Source of the DNA: Thuidium tamariscinum | Lineage: Eukaryota > Streptophyta > Bryopsida > Hypnales > Thuidiaceae | Direction: 5' to 3' | NCBI GenBank assembly: GCA_947034885.2 | Contig: OX344756.2 | Span: 9,693,598-9,757,597 of the forward strand | DNA length: 64,000 nt | In this document: positions 36,801-47,590 of the stretch, one piece after another | How positions within the stretch are numbered: position 1 is the first letter of the stretch | How the letters are laid out: the number at the start of each line of letters is the position of its first letter | Made by a program: the position numbers and the translations under genes | The notes under the pieces: generated by a model | The model's database searches: none | Told to the model about the DNA's origin: nothing | The model's input: the letters and a program-made list of their open reading frames with translations, nothing else

Positions 36801-38238
36801 TGTTGATCGACATGCAAATTGCAAACCAATCACAGCAAAATGGATCTTCAGGACCAAGAGAAATCCAAACGGCACCATCAACAAACTTAAAGCCCGACTT
36901 GTCGCACACGGATTTCAACAAAAGGCTAGAATCGACTATCACGAAATCTTCGCTCCCGTGGTAAGATGGTCGACCATCCTCATTATTTTGACTCTTGCCG
37001 CCAAGTATAATTGACCGTTATCTCAACTGGATGTTGTCACCACCTTTTTAAATGGAACTATCAGTGAGGATATATTCATGGAAATCCCTAATGGATTTCC
37101 TGGCGCTGACGACTCCACAAAGGTTTGCAAAATCAATCGAGCGCTTTATGGACTCAAGCAGTTGCCAAAGGCATGGCATAATCGTATTAGCCTCTGGCTT
37201 CAAGAAAAAGGCTTGACTCCCAGCGCAAGCGACCCCAACCTCTACATCTACAGAAACAACGGCAAGCTTACCCTCTTGCTTCTTTATGTTGATGATCTCT
37301 TGATCACGAGCAATGATCAAGAAACCATCGACAGTCTGAAAGAAAAATTGAAGGCAAACTTTGAAATGACAGACTTAGAAGAAGCTAGCAACTACCTTGG
37401 GGTGGAGATTCATCGCACAAACGATGGCATTTACATACATTAAAAGGGCTATATTCTCAAGCTCCTTGAGAAGTTTGGATTGCAAAATTGCAATCCCTTG
37501 CAGCTTCCCATCGATCCCAAGGTGCAACTCCAACAACAGATGAATACAGAAAAAGTGGATCTAGCCTTATACAGATCCTTGGTAGGCAGCCTACTCTACC
37601 TTTCACACACCCGACCAGACATAAATTATGCAATAAGTAGTGTTTCTAGGTATATAGAAGCACCCGAAGCAGTCCATTTTCAAGCTGCCAAGAAAATTCT
37701 AAGGTATCTTAGCGGAACGACCGATTATGGATTGTTCCTTTCTCCAAACGGTGATAGCACTCTTCATACTTATGCGGATGCAGATTGGAGGAGGGATATT
37801 GATTCATGTCGTTCAATCTCAGGCATCCTCCATCGACTGGGAAACTCTAGTGTTGGATGGAGTAGCAAACTACAGCCAACAGTTTCTCTCTCCAACACTG
37901 AAGCAGAGTATAGAGTTCTCACAGATGCCGCTAAAGACATCATACACCTTCGGAGACTCTTTGACAAATTAGGGTTTGGCTCCGACAACCCAACAACTCT
38001 TCTTAGTGACAACCAGTCAAGCATCAAACTTGTACAAAACCCAGTTCTACATGTACGAACGAAATACATAGAAATCCAGCATCACTTTATACGGGAGGCT
38101 GCCAAGGCAGGAGAAATACAAGTCGAGTACATCCCCACTACAACACAATTGGCGGACTTCCTCACCAAACCTCTTCCCCTCAAGAACTTTGCAAGCAACC
38201 GACATTATTCAAGTGTGATCTCTAACCCTGGAATCTAG
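33874..38238 (+). pseudogene. Copia gag-pol polyprotein, one frame broken by eight stops and a MITE
   Basis: One reading frame runs the full length without a frameshift. In order: gag with a UBN2-type domain, a CCHC zinc knuckle (34897-34938), the protease D-S-G motif (35107), a GAG-pre-integrase domain with an HHCC zinc site, and integrase catalytic Asp residues ('IHSDLMGP' and 'FTDDY'). Then come reverse transcriptase with YVDD (37285-37296) and RNase H with 'TEAEY'. Premature stops lie at 34816, 34957, 35833, 35887, 36115, 36607, 37012 and 37441. A 216-bp MITE splits gag at 34340. The first codon of the open frame is GTG; the first ATG is at 33907. The copy cannot make a working polyprotein. 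Confidence 0.92.
34340..34555. mobile_element. CACTA-like MITE inside copia gag, TTG duplication
   Basis: The ends are CACTAGTAGAAACCCC and the inverse of CACCAGTAGAAACCCC. TTG flanks both sides (34337-34339 and 34556-34558), the 3-bp duplication of the CACTA superfamily. The arms are near-perfect inverted repeats for about 90 bp, so a transcript would form one long hairpin. Insert plus one TTG is 219 bp, a multiple of three, and the gag frame is continuous across the empty site. Confidence 0.88.
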
Positions 38239-38775
38239 CCTTCGCCCAATCTGGTGTTTGACGATTGTCAATCCACAGTGCCTCCCTAGTAGACTTGTGC
38301 TTGAAGTCTGGCGCTCTGGGATTCCTTCGTGATTTCCGATTGTCCCACCAGTCCTTGGGGTGCTCCACAAGCTGCCTCCAGCTAGCTTCCACCTTCACAT
38401 TGTTACTCGCTCCTTGCCTATTATTGATACTTGAAACCCTAATAGATTCCTCACAAACCCTAGCATCCCTTTTCTCCTCTAGACTGCTCTTCGCTTCCTC
38501 CTCACCCTTAATCAAGAGCCAAACACACAAGCAGGCACTCTGGATTCCCTTGCAAACTCGCTGGATCGCCCCCATTAAGAGTCACAATATCTGGAGAAGA
38601 ATTTCGACCTGCAGCAACACGAGGTTAGCAATGCGGAATCGTTTACAACAATGCGATCCAAGAAATTCATCATCAGTGCGAGGTCATCACGCTTTGAACT
38701 TACCAGAGACATGTGATCCAGAGCAGCAAACACAGCATCGCGACTTGACACCCGCGCCATGACTATCAAAGACAA
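38222..38775 (-). pseudogene. Captured host gene fragment: OSB-like ssDNA-binding protein, antisense in copia
   Basis: The minus-strand frame ending at 38222 contains 'WWDNRKSRRNPRAPDFKHK' followed by 'EALWI', then a Trp and a stop about 20 residues on. This matches the PDF motif of plant organellar single-stranded DNA-binding proteins (OSB family), which act in mitochondrial and plastid DNA maintenance. Upstream on the same strand (38575-38775) is an ATG-led segment. It is separated by a plausible intron with CTG/GTAAG at about 38700 and TTGCTGCAG/GTCG at about 38610. The upstream frame carries stops or shifts, so the fragment is not expected to be functional. It lies between pol and the 3' LTR, opposite to the element's transcription. 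Confidence 0.7.
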
Positions 38776-38813
38776 TATGCAGCGGCACTTGAGGTTCTTC
38801 GAGCGAGGGAAGG

Positions 38814-39073
38814 TGTTGAATGACGCTCTCAGACTCTAGCTCTCCAGTACCTACGTAAACCCCAGAGTGTAATTACTGTAACGGCCAAGAGGTTATGAAG
38901 TACTCATTATACAAGTAAATTAGAAGTAGTGGGCAAATCAGTTACAACAGGAGTAAGTTAGTGGGCCTTTGCTCAAGCTTGTATATATTGGCCCACTGGT
39001 CACTCTCAAATTTATCTAAGCAGATCATGTATGATCAATTCACAGAGCTAAGATCTGAGCTTGTATTTCTACA
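38814..39073 (+). repeat. 3' LTR of the copia element, 260 bp
   Basis: Identical in length and ends to the 5' LTR and differing at five transition sites. Preceded by the purine-rich tract. Confidence 0.92.
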
Positions 39074-39723
39074 CTTTCTTGTATCATGACTATCATCCAA
39101 ACCTGATTCTTCAAACACATTTGATTCACAACCATCAACTTCAAGTTCACCTTCTTTCTTCAATTCAATTTCATCACCTTGAACATATAGCGCCTCTTCA
39201 TTCTCCCATTTGTTTGTATTGTTGTATAAAGTAGATTCTACCCTAGTTATGCCAATCGAATCCACAACTCCATCTTCCTTTTTGTTTTGCGAGAATTCAA
39301 TACTACTTACACCATTGCAACCCCGCCTCACAATGGCATCTAATGAAAATCCCTCATGTAATCAAAACCTTCACCAAACTCTCTACTCACCTTTGGCAAA
39401 GAATGGGCCTTCAAACTCTCATGGTTTCTTTCATGATCTGCACAAATAGTCAAAAATTGTACAACGTGCTTGCAATCCCGACTTCTAATCCTAGCATATG
39501 CTGAACCATTGTCCATGACCTTTGTCTCCATCCGTGTAGTAGTAATGTAAGGCTGTCCAAGAATGACAGGGTAAGAAGAATTAACATGTACAAAGAAGTT
39601 CTGCTCATCCCTTACATCTCCAATCAACACGCTCACATTTGGACAAGCTCCATACAAGTCTCCACATATATTGTTGGCTACTCTAATTAGCCATCCATGG
39701 TCTGTGTCAATAGGCCACTTGCC
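39035..39723 (-). pseudogene. Outer element: end of protease region and downstream polyprotein
   Basis: Two minus-strand frames (39657-39340 and 39331-39079) separated by stops continue from the segment at 39724-40452. The first contains 'SYPVILGQPYI', which matches the C-terminal ILG-type motif of retroviral-like aspartic proteases. The second is acidic and runs into the copia insertion point, where the frame continues at 33554. Stops at 39721-39723 and about 39337 break the frame. Confidence 0.6.
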
Positions 39724-40452
39724 CTATTCAAACAACCCCTTTGACATTAGATTGATCTCTGAGCCATGATCCACCAATGCAACAACATGTTCTTTTAAAT
39801 TTCCGAGTTTAACCAATGTCTCTGTTGTAGCTCTCGCCCAATGACTTTGAGAATAGTGACTTGAAGCCTGAATTTCTCCATCCTCTGGAACTGATACCAT
39901 TCTTGCAACACCTCCAAAGATTTGATCAATAACATCTTCATCTTCTTCATCCTCTTCCACCTTAACACCTTGAGCATCTGTAGTTGCAACATCTCCCAAA
40001 CTGTGCCTCTTCCACTTAATGATGTTCATAATAACCTCATGGAACTTCCGCTTTGCAATCCCAAGGACTTCACTCAAGATAAACTCCACCTTTCCATTCA
40101 ATATGCGCTCTTCCAACACCTTCTTCAAATCCATAGCAGCTTCTATATCCGATCGTAGCATGTAAGCTGGAGCCTTGCCTTTCCCTTTCATTGCAACATC
40201 CGGCCCTAGCTTTTCTTGTTGTGTCCTCTCTGTCATGTTGGCCCTCTTGGATGTACCTTCACCAGCATCATCTCTCTTCCGCTTCTCTTCTACCAGTGCT
40301 TCATATTGGTTCCTTGCAATATATGCATGAACAGATAAGTTGTCTACCGGATCATCCCACCCCATAGTCTGTTGAATAGAACTGCCTGCTAAACACAACT
40401 TGTCTTCTGTAAGTCTTTTGCCTTCAGCAAGTTCCATGTAGCTCTCGTCCAC
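39724..40452 (-). pseudogene. Outer element: gag C-terminus and protease active site
   Basis: A 242-residue open segment. The N-terminal part is charged and rich in Lys and Glu. The last 30 residues contain 'VALVDHGSEINLMS', the active-site region of a retropepsin-like protease in which the usual D-T/S-G is D-H-G. That change would be expected to weaken or abolish activity. A stop follows directly. Confidence 0.6.
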
Positions 40453-41680
40453 ACCGCATTGAAATGATTCGGTCCATCAATACTCACACCTGCACAATCA
40501 TGAACAAGCCCAACTCCATATGTACTTCGCTCTGCCTTCACACTCGCTTGTTCTTTTGCTAATCCCTCGGCTAACACTTTCATACCACCTTTACCAAAGT
40601 TTGTTTCCAAAGGTAATTCTGTCCCTTGTGAATGAATCCATCCATCTTTGAAAAACACAATATTGTTTTACAATGCCTCTGTGAAATGAAGATAGTTCCT
40701 TCGTGAATGCTCAAAACTATCACACCACATGCATCGAGGAGGCAATCGTCCACTTGCCTATCCAATCTTTTGCTTTGATGTCGAATCCCCTGAAACTTGA
40801 CCCTTCTCTTCAAGCATAGCAAACTTCAACTTTAAATCCCGCACCCCCTTCACTAATTCATCTATAGATGAGTCTTCTACCTTTGCTGGAACATGAAAAG
40901 GTTTAGAGTGTGTTATAGCTGGTACCTCAGTCTTAGCACTACTCACCATGGATTTGTCTCTCCACCGTTGCCTCTTTGTAAGTAAAGACACCACACCTTC
41001 AACATCCTTCCAATCAGACTTCAAGCCACGCTATTCATTACGATCCTCCAAAAGCAGCACAAGCTTCTCTTATAACCATGGATCTGCTGAGCACTTGTAT
41101 GAATAGCTCTGTCTTCTCCACCTCCAAAGTTGCCTTTTTCAGTCCCTGTCAATTGCACAAACTAGCACTCAAACTCTCGAAGTAGCTCGTTTGCTGACAA
41201 ACCCTTACCGGGTCGTGCAACCCACTCCAAAAAGGTTCTTTTCATCACCCTCTTTGAATCTTCTATAAAATACTCCTCCTTCAATGCTTGGGCAAAATCA
41301 CGCCAGCTTTCTCCATCACTATCCATCAGTTCCCGCACTCGTCCATAAATCTCCGGAATGACAACCAACTCGAAGTTCGCAACCATCTCTTCTTCAGTCA
41401 CCTTATTCAATTCCATCTCACAAGTATAGAAACGAATGTACTTGGAAATGTCACGCCCATCGAACTAATCCATCTGATTCACAATAGAGTGCAACGCCTT
41501 TGTTGCCTGAGCCTCCCTCTTCTGCATATCTTGTTGACGTTGCAAAAGTAAGTTCATTGCCTCTAATATACGTAACATACCAACATCTAGAACTCCGCCT
41601 CCACCACCAAATCCATCGTTTGGTGGACCTCCACTACCATCACCTCCAAACCCTCCCTCACGATCCATCACACCTCTCAA
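40453..41680 (-). pseudogene. Outer element: gag, broken by stops and a frameshift
   Basis: It starts with a Gly-rich N-terminus (from 41680), then stops after 'NQMD' and resumes. The next segment (41416-41162) contains 'SWRDFAQALKEEYF' and 'WVARPGKGLSANELL', typical of the LTR retrotransposon gag fold. A likely frameshift follows at an A run near 41123. Further on, 'CMWCDS' followed by His and Arg resembles a degenerate CCHC knuckle near 40725-40740. Several stops are TAG in positions where glutamine would fit. Confidence 0.55.
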
Positions 41681-41729
41681 AACTCACAAACACTACTACT
41701 CTGGATGTTCACGTTAGGTTCACCAGAGA

Positions 41730-43301
41730 TGTTGTAAGAATTGCGGTCTATTCGGAAAAACACAGGGCTTTTGCCTGTAGTAGATGTCTATGAAGTGAAA
41801 AGAAATGAAAAGAAACAAAAAGCTATAAAGCCAACAGCTAAACCTATCACATATCAAAAAGAGTAAATATCTAAACGAAAAGATTTGCAACTCCAACTCT
41901 CAACCTCAAACCTCAATCCTCAATTCTCAAACCTAACAAAATTGGTAGCACTCGAAGCCACCTTGAGTTTGCCTACCACACTCTCAAGCTTGAAGAATAC
42001 ACACTCGATATAAAATCAATATTAACAAAAAGAACAAAATACAACTTCAAACAAAAAGATGGCTCCAAACACAATTACTCAATCTCCAACTCCAAGTAAT
42101 GGAAAAGTAATCAAATACACAGGAATCAACCAAGAAGATGATCTAACATCCCATGATGAAGATGAATTCAAGGGGGAAAGGCCACCCTTTAAATACCTTT
42201 CAAAGACCTAACCTCCTTGTGAGACTAGCCGCTAAAAAGACCTAACCTCCCGATGAGACTAGCCACCCCAAAACCCTAATCCATCAATACTTGGAATTTC
42301 CCTTGAATTAACATAGATGCCTAAATTTACTTACCCCCTAAAGCCCTGAACAACGTTTTTTGAGATTATAAATTTTTTGGGCAGCTCACTACGGATGGAG
42401 TTTTTATTTATTTTTCTTTGAAATTTTAATACAATGTGTGCCCAAAGAGTAGCTTTAAGGCCTGACAATTTTCATAACTTTTGACTTCACAGTTAAAAAG
42501 TTATGGCAGGATATGTTGTTTTCTTAACTCGGCAGGCAGCTTGGGTAGCTGAAAAAACTTCTTCAAAAAAACTTTTTTCTTAAAAGTGGAATTTCAAATT
42601 GGTTCTTTAGAATTACACAGACATGTGAATCTTTGAATCAATCCATTTTGATCAATGAGTCAAAAGTTATGAAGATTTGGAGTTTAGGGTAGTTTTTGGC
42701 CAGTTACAGAATCTCTACAGTACAAAAAAAAGTTTGAAATTCTTCATTTAATTCAATTTTTCATATTTTTGGAAAAAATAAAAATGGAAGGTGTAGATTG
42801 TTATTACAACATTTGAACCATTGGGATTGAAAATTTTCAATTCCATGAATAAAATGTTCACAATTTAGTATTTTGGCTCATTTTTTACTTCTTTCTACTT
42901 ACTTATTTTTTCCTATATGTTGTACAATTCCAAATGGTTTGAAATTTTCTGAGAATGTAGCCAACTTGCATTGAAGTATGAATTCAAAGAGTAACCACCA
43001 TTTTGAATTTTTTTTCACACAAATGTGACCTTGTGAAGTGCAGCTGCCCGGATTTTCGCAGGGATAAAAAAACAATTTTTGTCAATTCAAATGCTTATAT
43101 CTTGCAATCTATACGGTGGAAATTTCTGAAATTTTTTCCACATGTTTACAAACCACCTTACTACAAGATCCTATGGTTACATGAGTCAAAAATGTGTTTC
43201 AAAAAAATTGCACTTGTATTAGAAATGGTAGTTTTGGAGTATTTTTGGTGAAAATTTAGTCAAAAACCTTTAGGGGTTAATAGATGGCCCACATCACGAC
43301 A
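41730..43301 (-). repeat. LTR of the outer element (its 5' LTR), split by a TTAA transposon
   Basis: LTR sequence runs 41730-42334 and resumes after the insert at 43281-43301. Taking out 946 bp (insert plus one TTAA) gives 626 bp, the same length as the partner LTR. Five differences from the partner, all transitions, two of them at CpG in one copy. Confidence 0.88.
42335..43276 (+). mobile_element. TTAA-flanked TIR transposon inserted in an LTR, 942 bp
   Basis: The left flank is TTAC (42331-42334) and the right flank TTAA (43277-43280). The partner LTR has a single TTAA at the same point, so the duplication is TTAA with one later A-to-C change. The element begins CCCCTAAAGCCC and ends ACCTTTAGGGG and is similar throughout to 8110-9033. 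No transposase. Because it interrupts an LTR that differs from its partner at only five sites, this is one of the younger insertions of the family in the window. Confidence 0.88.
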
Positions 43302-43588
43302 ACGTCACTTATTCCAAAAAATTGTTTTCTAAGAATTTAATAAAATATTTGAAATAATGGCTAGAAAAAAAATCAAATGAAATTTTGTCAGATGAATGAT
43401 ACATTTTAGATGAAATACTTTTTGATGATTAAAATTTGTTAATTTTTTTTTTCAACTGTTAAGAATGTTGACCAAAATAAATTAATATTATAGACTTAAT
43501 TTATTCACTAAATTTATTTATTTCATGAAGCATTTGTATTTTGTGAAATGAATGGAAAAGATAAGCTTTTTATATACATATATGGAGG

Positions 43589-44522
43589 TAGGAGGTTGAC
43601 CAATCCATATGGGATATATGAATTCTTGAAGTTATGAGAGCTCATAGTTAAGTTAAAAACCCAAAATTTTGTATTAAAACTACAATTTCAGACCTCATTT
43701 AAACATAATAGAATGTCTTTTTTCAAAAACACTTGAACTAAGATTAGTTAGAATATGAATTGAAGTTCAAGTTCAAAAATTCGTTTGACATTTCAAATTT
43801 TCCAATCAAAAGTTATGAACATATTTCAAAGGGGAAGTTTGAAAAAATATAATAAAAACAATTTCAAACATCTCTTTGACATTCCATAACTTTTGATTGG
43901 AAACTTGAAATGCCAAGCAAATTTTTGTAAGCAAAACTTTAATTTATTTTCTAACTAATGTTAGTTCAATTTTTTTTGAAAAAGCACATTATACTATGCT
44001 TAAATGAGGTTTGAAGTCCTAGTTTTAACACAATTCCTATTTTTAACCTAACACTGAGTTAGAATTTAGAAATAGGAATTGTGTTAAAACTAAGACTTCA
44101 GACTTCATTTAAGCATAGTATAATGTGCTTTTTCAAAAAAAATTGAACTAACATTAGTTAGAAAATAAATTAAAGTTTTGCCTACAAAAATTCGCTTGGC
44201 ATTTCAAGTTTCCAATCAAAAGTTATGGAATTTCAAAGAGATGTTTGAAATTGTTTTTATTATATTTTTTCAAACTTCCCCTTTGAAATATGTTCATAAC
44301 TTTTGATTGGAAATTTGAAATGTCAAACGAATTTTTGAACTTGAAACTTTAATTCATATTTTAACTAGTTTTAGTTTAAGTGTTTTTGAAAAAAGACATT
44401 CTACTATGTTTAAATGAGGTCTGAAATCTTAACTTTAATACAGAATTTTGGGTTTTAACTTAACTATGAGCTCTCATAACTTCAAGAATTCATATATCCC
44501 ACATGGATTGGTCAACCTTCTA
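43589..44522. repeat. Nested fold-back: palindrome of palindromes, 934 bp
   Basis: The two halves, meeting near 44057, are inverted copies of each other from end to end ('taggaggttgaccaatccat' at the left, its inverse at the right). Each half is itself an imperfect palindrome centred near 43836 and 44275, with shared blocks 'tttgattggaaa' and 'aaatgaggt'. The result is four alternating copies of one unit of about 230 bp. Non-coding. A single-unit fragment may be present near 23205-23290. Confidence 0.8.
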
Positions 44523-47500
44523 GTACTTCAAATAAGTAGAGGGAGCTTTATTCCCCTATAAACAAGAAATGCTAAGGTGTTAATGATGATTGGTTGAAGA
44601 TTGCAATGACATTTTGTATCTAAAATAAAAATTATATATAAAATCTTGTTGGATTTTTAAGAAGATATTAATCTTGTTTGTCAAAATTGATTGAAAAATT
44701 GACAAGAATTTGACAAAACATTACAATATTGACCGCATTGACAAAGTGCCAACTTTCAAAAATTGTGGCTGTCATTTTGGACAATTTTCTGTCAATTTTT
44801 TTGTAGATTATGGCCCATTTTCCTTGTAGTAGGACAACAAAGTTACTCTTATAAGCAATGAGACTGTCCAAAGCTAATATGACACAATAGCTAATGTCAT
44901 TTAAGTCATACTTGGCATTATAATATTTCAATTGATGAGGGAAATTCCTACAAGAATGAAGGGAATGCTTAAGCCTCAAGAATGTGGATGTCTACAAAAC
45001 AAAATGGGATTCAAACTGAAAACTTTTTAGTGAACATGGTCACCCAATACAACTCTAATTACTAACACAAAGTTGTTCACTACCACAAATCTCATAAGAG
45101 CTTTGGTAAGAAGCCTCTACATTAGCTACAAGCAAAAGTCATGGAATTCAAACCTACGTAACTACTTCAAGAAAACCCTCAAATATTTACAAGGCTCTGG
45201 ATCAATCCTTATATTTGTTGCAACTACTTACAAACCTAGTAAAAAAGGTACTAACTCATATTTCCATTAATTTTGACGTCTACTTTTGTGTTCTCTGTAT
45301 CTATCTACTAATTTGATCTTTGACAAATTTGACCTCCGCTAGTGTGATCTCCATTCAATTTGATGTATGCCTGAGTTCAATAGTTCAAAGCCAATGCAAA
45401 TTTGAATTTATACCACATTGGGAGGGTCCACACATTAATCCACAAATCACAACACCTAGAATCTCTTCATTCAATGAGCACAATCAACAAGTTCATTGCC
45501 AATTCTTCATTCTCTTGCAATCCCCTACTCTTCCACATAAAATGGAATGGCCAAATGTTTTTGGTCACAATCACATGCAATCTTCATCATTTGAAAAAAT
45601 CAATTGTGAACTAGATAGTTTTTTTCTAAAGCTAAAGCCCCCTTAGTTGTGTAGTCACAATAGTTAAAGACGCCAAACCATGCCTTGAAAAAAGATACGG
45701 TTTGTGCTTTGGGCACGATTTATAGAATTTGAAATACTACAAAAGAAAGGGTTGTTTTAAGTGAGTTTTAAGTACAGTCCTAGACATCAAATTATAAGTA
45801 ATGACCTTTAAGGTGATTTTCAGCAAAAATTTATTAGAAATATTTCTGGAATAGAGTTTAGATTGTGTCTAAGACGAGATTGCAAGAAGAGCAATGAGGT
45901 GGAAAGTAACAATGGCGATAGTCTTTCTAGAATTTGCATTGGATGCATTGCTACAAGAATGTGTGAAGTCAATTTGTATTTAGCCTTGTTGTATACTCAT
46001 TCTATTCAAACATAGCTTTATCTAGTAATATATCTTTATTATTAGATGTAGAACAATAAATATTTTGTCTTTGTGATGCAAGCACACATGCAACCCTTGC
46101 AAAAACTCTTACTACTAGAAAAAAATTAATCCTTGCCATCATAGTAGTCACACCTTTAGGCAACCAAAAATTTCTCTATTTGTAGACACCTTTGTTATTT
46201 CAATTTTTATCTAATAATATTCACGAGGTTTTAGAAGAACCACTTGTCTTCTTGTAGTTCATAATTGGTTTGCTTGCCTAAAAAAAATGGGATGAAAAAT
46301 TGCCTCAACCTTCAAGGTTCAAGGATTCTCTTCTATACATCGTCCAAAAAGTAGACATCAACCCACTTAGAGGTTAAAGAAATTGAAATAAAGTCATAGC
46401 AAAAGAAGAAGAAAGCATAACGTAATTTGTGGTATCAAAGAACATTTTCAAGAGGTTTAAATGACTATGGCAATAGAAATCACAAAAGGTGAGTAGAAAG
46501 AATGATAACATTGATGTAGAAGACAAGGAACAAGAGGTGGAAAGAAATAAGAAGTAAGAGGTCAAAGACAACAAAATACAAGAAGCAAGAATAGTAAGGT
46601 GTTGCACTTGAAGGCAGTGGCTATAAATATAAGTGACTTGGAATTCAATAAAGGTTTGCACCTATACTAATGACTTCTACATGACAAAACCTTTCATAAC
46701 TATTATATAAATGATCCATCACTAATCTACAACTTCTCTATGAATATACACAATTATTTCACATCATTCAAGTAGTCAACTATAAGTATATTTGATTACT
46801 CTAGGGCTAGACTAGCCAACTCCTTTTCTACAAATAACTTATATGCATGTGTACAATTTTTTAAAGAAATAAAATAAAATGTTTAGAAATTAACTTTTGG
46901 CCAATCATCATATAAGACTAATTATCTTTCTACTATTCTATGCAATATTTAAATTGAATCATTACAATTCAAGTTGGCTTTAGGGATGTTAAGAACTCTT
47001 ATATTTCAATTTAGGCTACAAAAGTGTTTGTTTTTTGAAAATATGAGTAGTCACATGGAAGATTATGTTGCCAAAAGAACATCAAGTGAGGTTGAAAGCA
47101 TCACATTGGTAAGGTATATTATGTAGAAAATAATTTGTTTTTAGTCAAGATAAGCATTGGATGTATGGAACAAGCAACCACACAATGAGAGGCTATATAT
47201 TTGTAGTATTTGCTCACTTTTCAAGTGAGTTTCCTATTCAAGCTTATTCTTCAAAATACAAAGCCTTGTCTTGTTCGGTTGAGATGCAATAAAAGATGCA
47301 TGGGTTTGAATTTGACCATGGACTTGTTGAACTTTGAGACCCCAAATTAGCTACAAAAGGTTTAAAAAAAATACAAAACTAACCCGCAAAAAAACTCAAG
47401 ACCAATCTTTACATTTACATAATAAGTTGAAAAATAGGAGTTGGCCCCACCCTTGCAACAAGTATTAGGTTGCAACCTAAAAGTTTTGAAATTTTGAGTA

Positions 47501-47590
47501 GACCTCCATTGCAAAATTTGATCAAATTTTTTGAGTTTCTACAAGTATATTTGTTAAAATGATACTTCAATATACTCTATTGCATTACCA
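44523..47590. other. Intergenic DNA upstream of the superoxide dismutase gene
   Basis: AT-rich. Positions 44660-44835 carry 'ttgacaa' repeats and end near TTTCCTTGTAGTAG, resembling a CACTA-type terminus. The frames at 45320-45646 and 46374-46661 have no recognisable motif. No gene supported. Confidence 0.4.

Larger units (their letters stand above)
33560..39073 (+). mobile_element. Ty1/copia LTR retrotransposon, defective
   Basis: The element is bounded by 260-bp LTRs (33560-33819 and 38814-39073) with TG...CA ends. The 5-bp flanks CTTTT (33555-33559) and CTTTC (39074-39078) are a target duplication with one transition. A tRNA-Met type primer site and a purine-rich tract ('gagcgagggaagg') sit in the expected places. 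Protein order is gag, protease, integrase, reverse transcriptase, RNase H, which defines copia. Extra DNA of about 0.6 kb between the pol stop and the 3' LTR carries an antisense host gene fragment. It lies inside the outer LTR element, in the opposite orientation. Confidence 0.93.
32448..43301 (-). mobile_element. Non-autonomous LTR retrotransposon (gag-protease only), host of nested insertions
   Basis: Two 626-bp LTRs (32448-33073 and 41730-43301, the second split by a 942-bp insert) bound an internal region read on the minus strand. After subtracting the nested copia element the internal part is about 3.1 kb. It keeps gag-like and aspartic-protease-like segments but no reverse transcriptase or integrase. 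A polypurine tract (minus strand, 'gacggggtgga') adjoins the LTR at 33074. The LTRs differ at only five positions, all transitions. Flanks 'acat' and 'acgt' may be a decayed target duplication. The layout resembles the TR-GAG class of non-autonomous elements. Confidence 0.8.

Noticed and set aside
33560..39073. Endogenous viral element instead of a retrotransposon
   Set aside because: LTRs, Met-tRNA primer site and the gag-protease-integrase-RT-RNase H order are standard Ty1/copia. There is no envelope-like frame after pol, and the extra region is a host-gene fragment in antisense.
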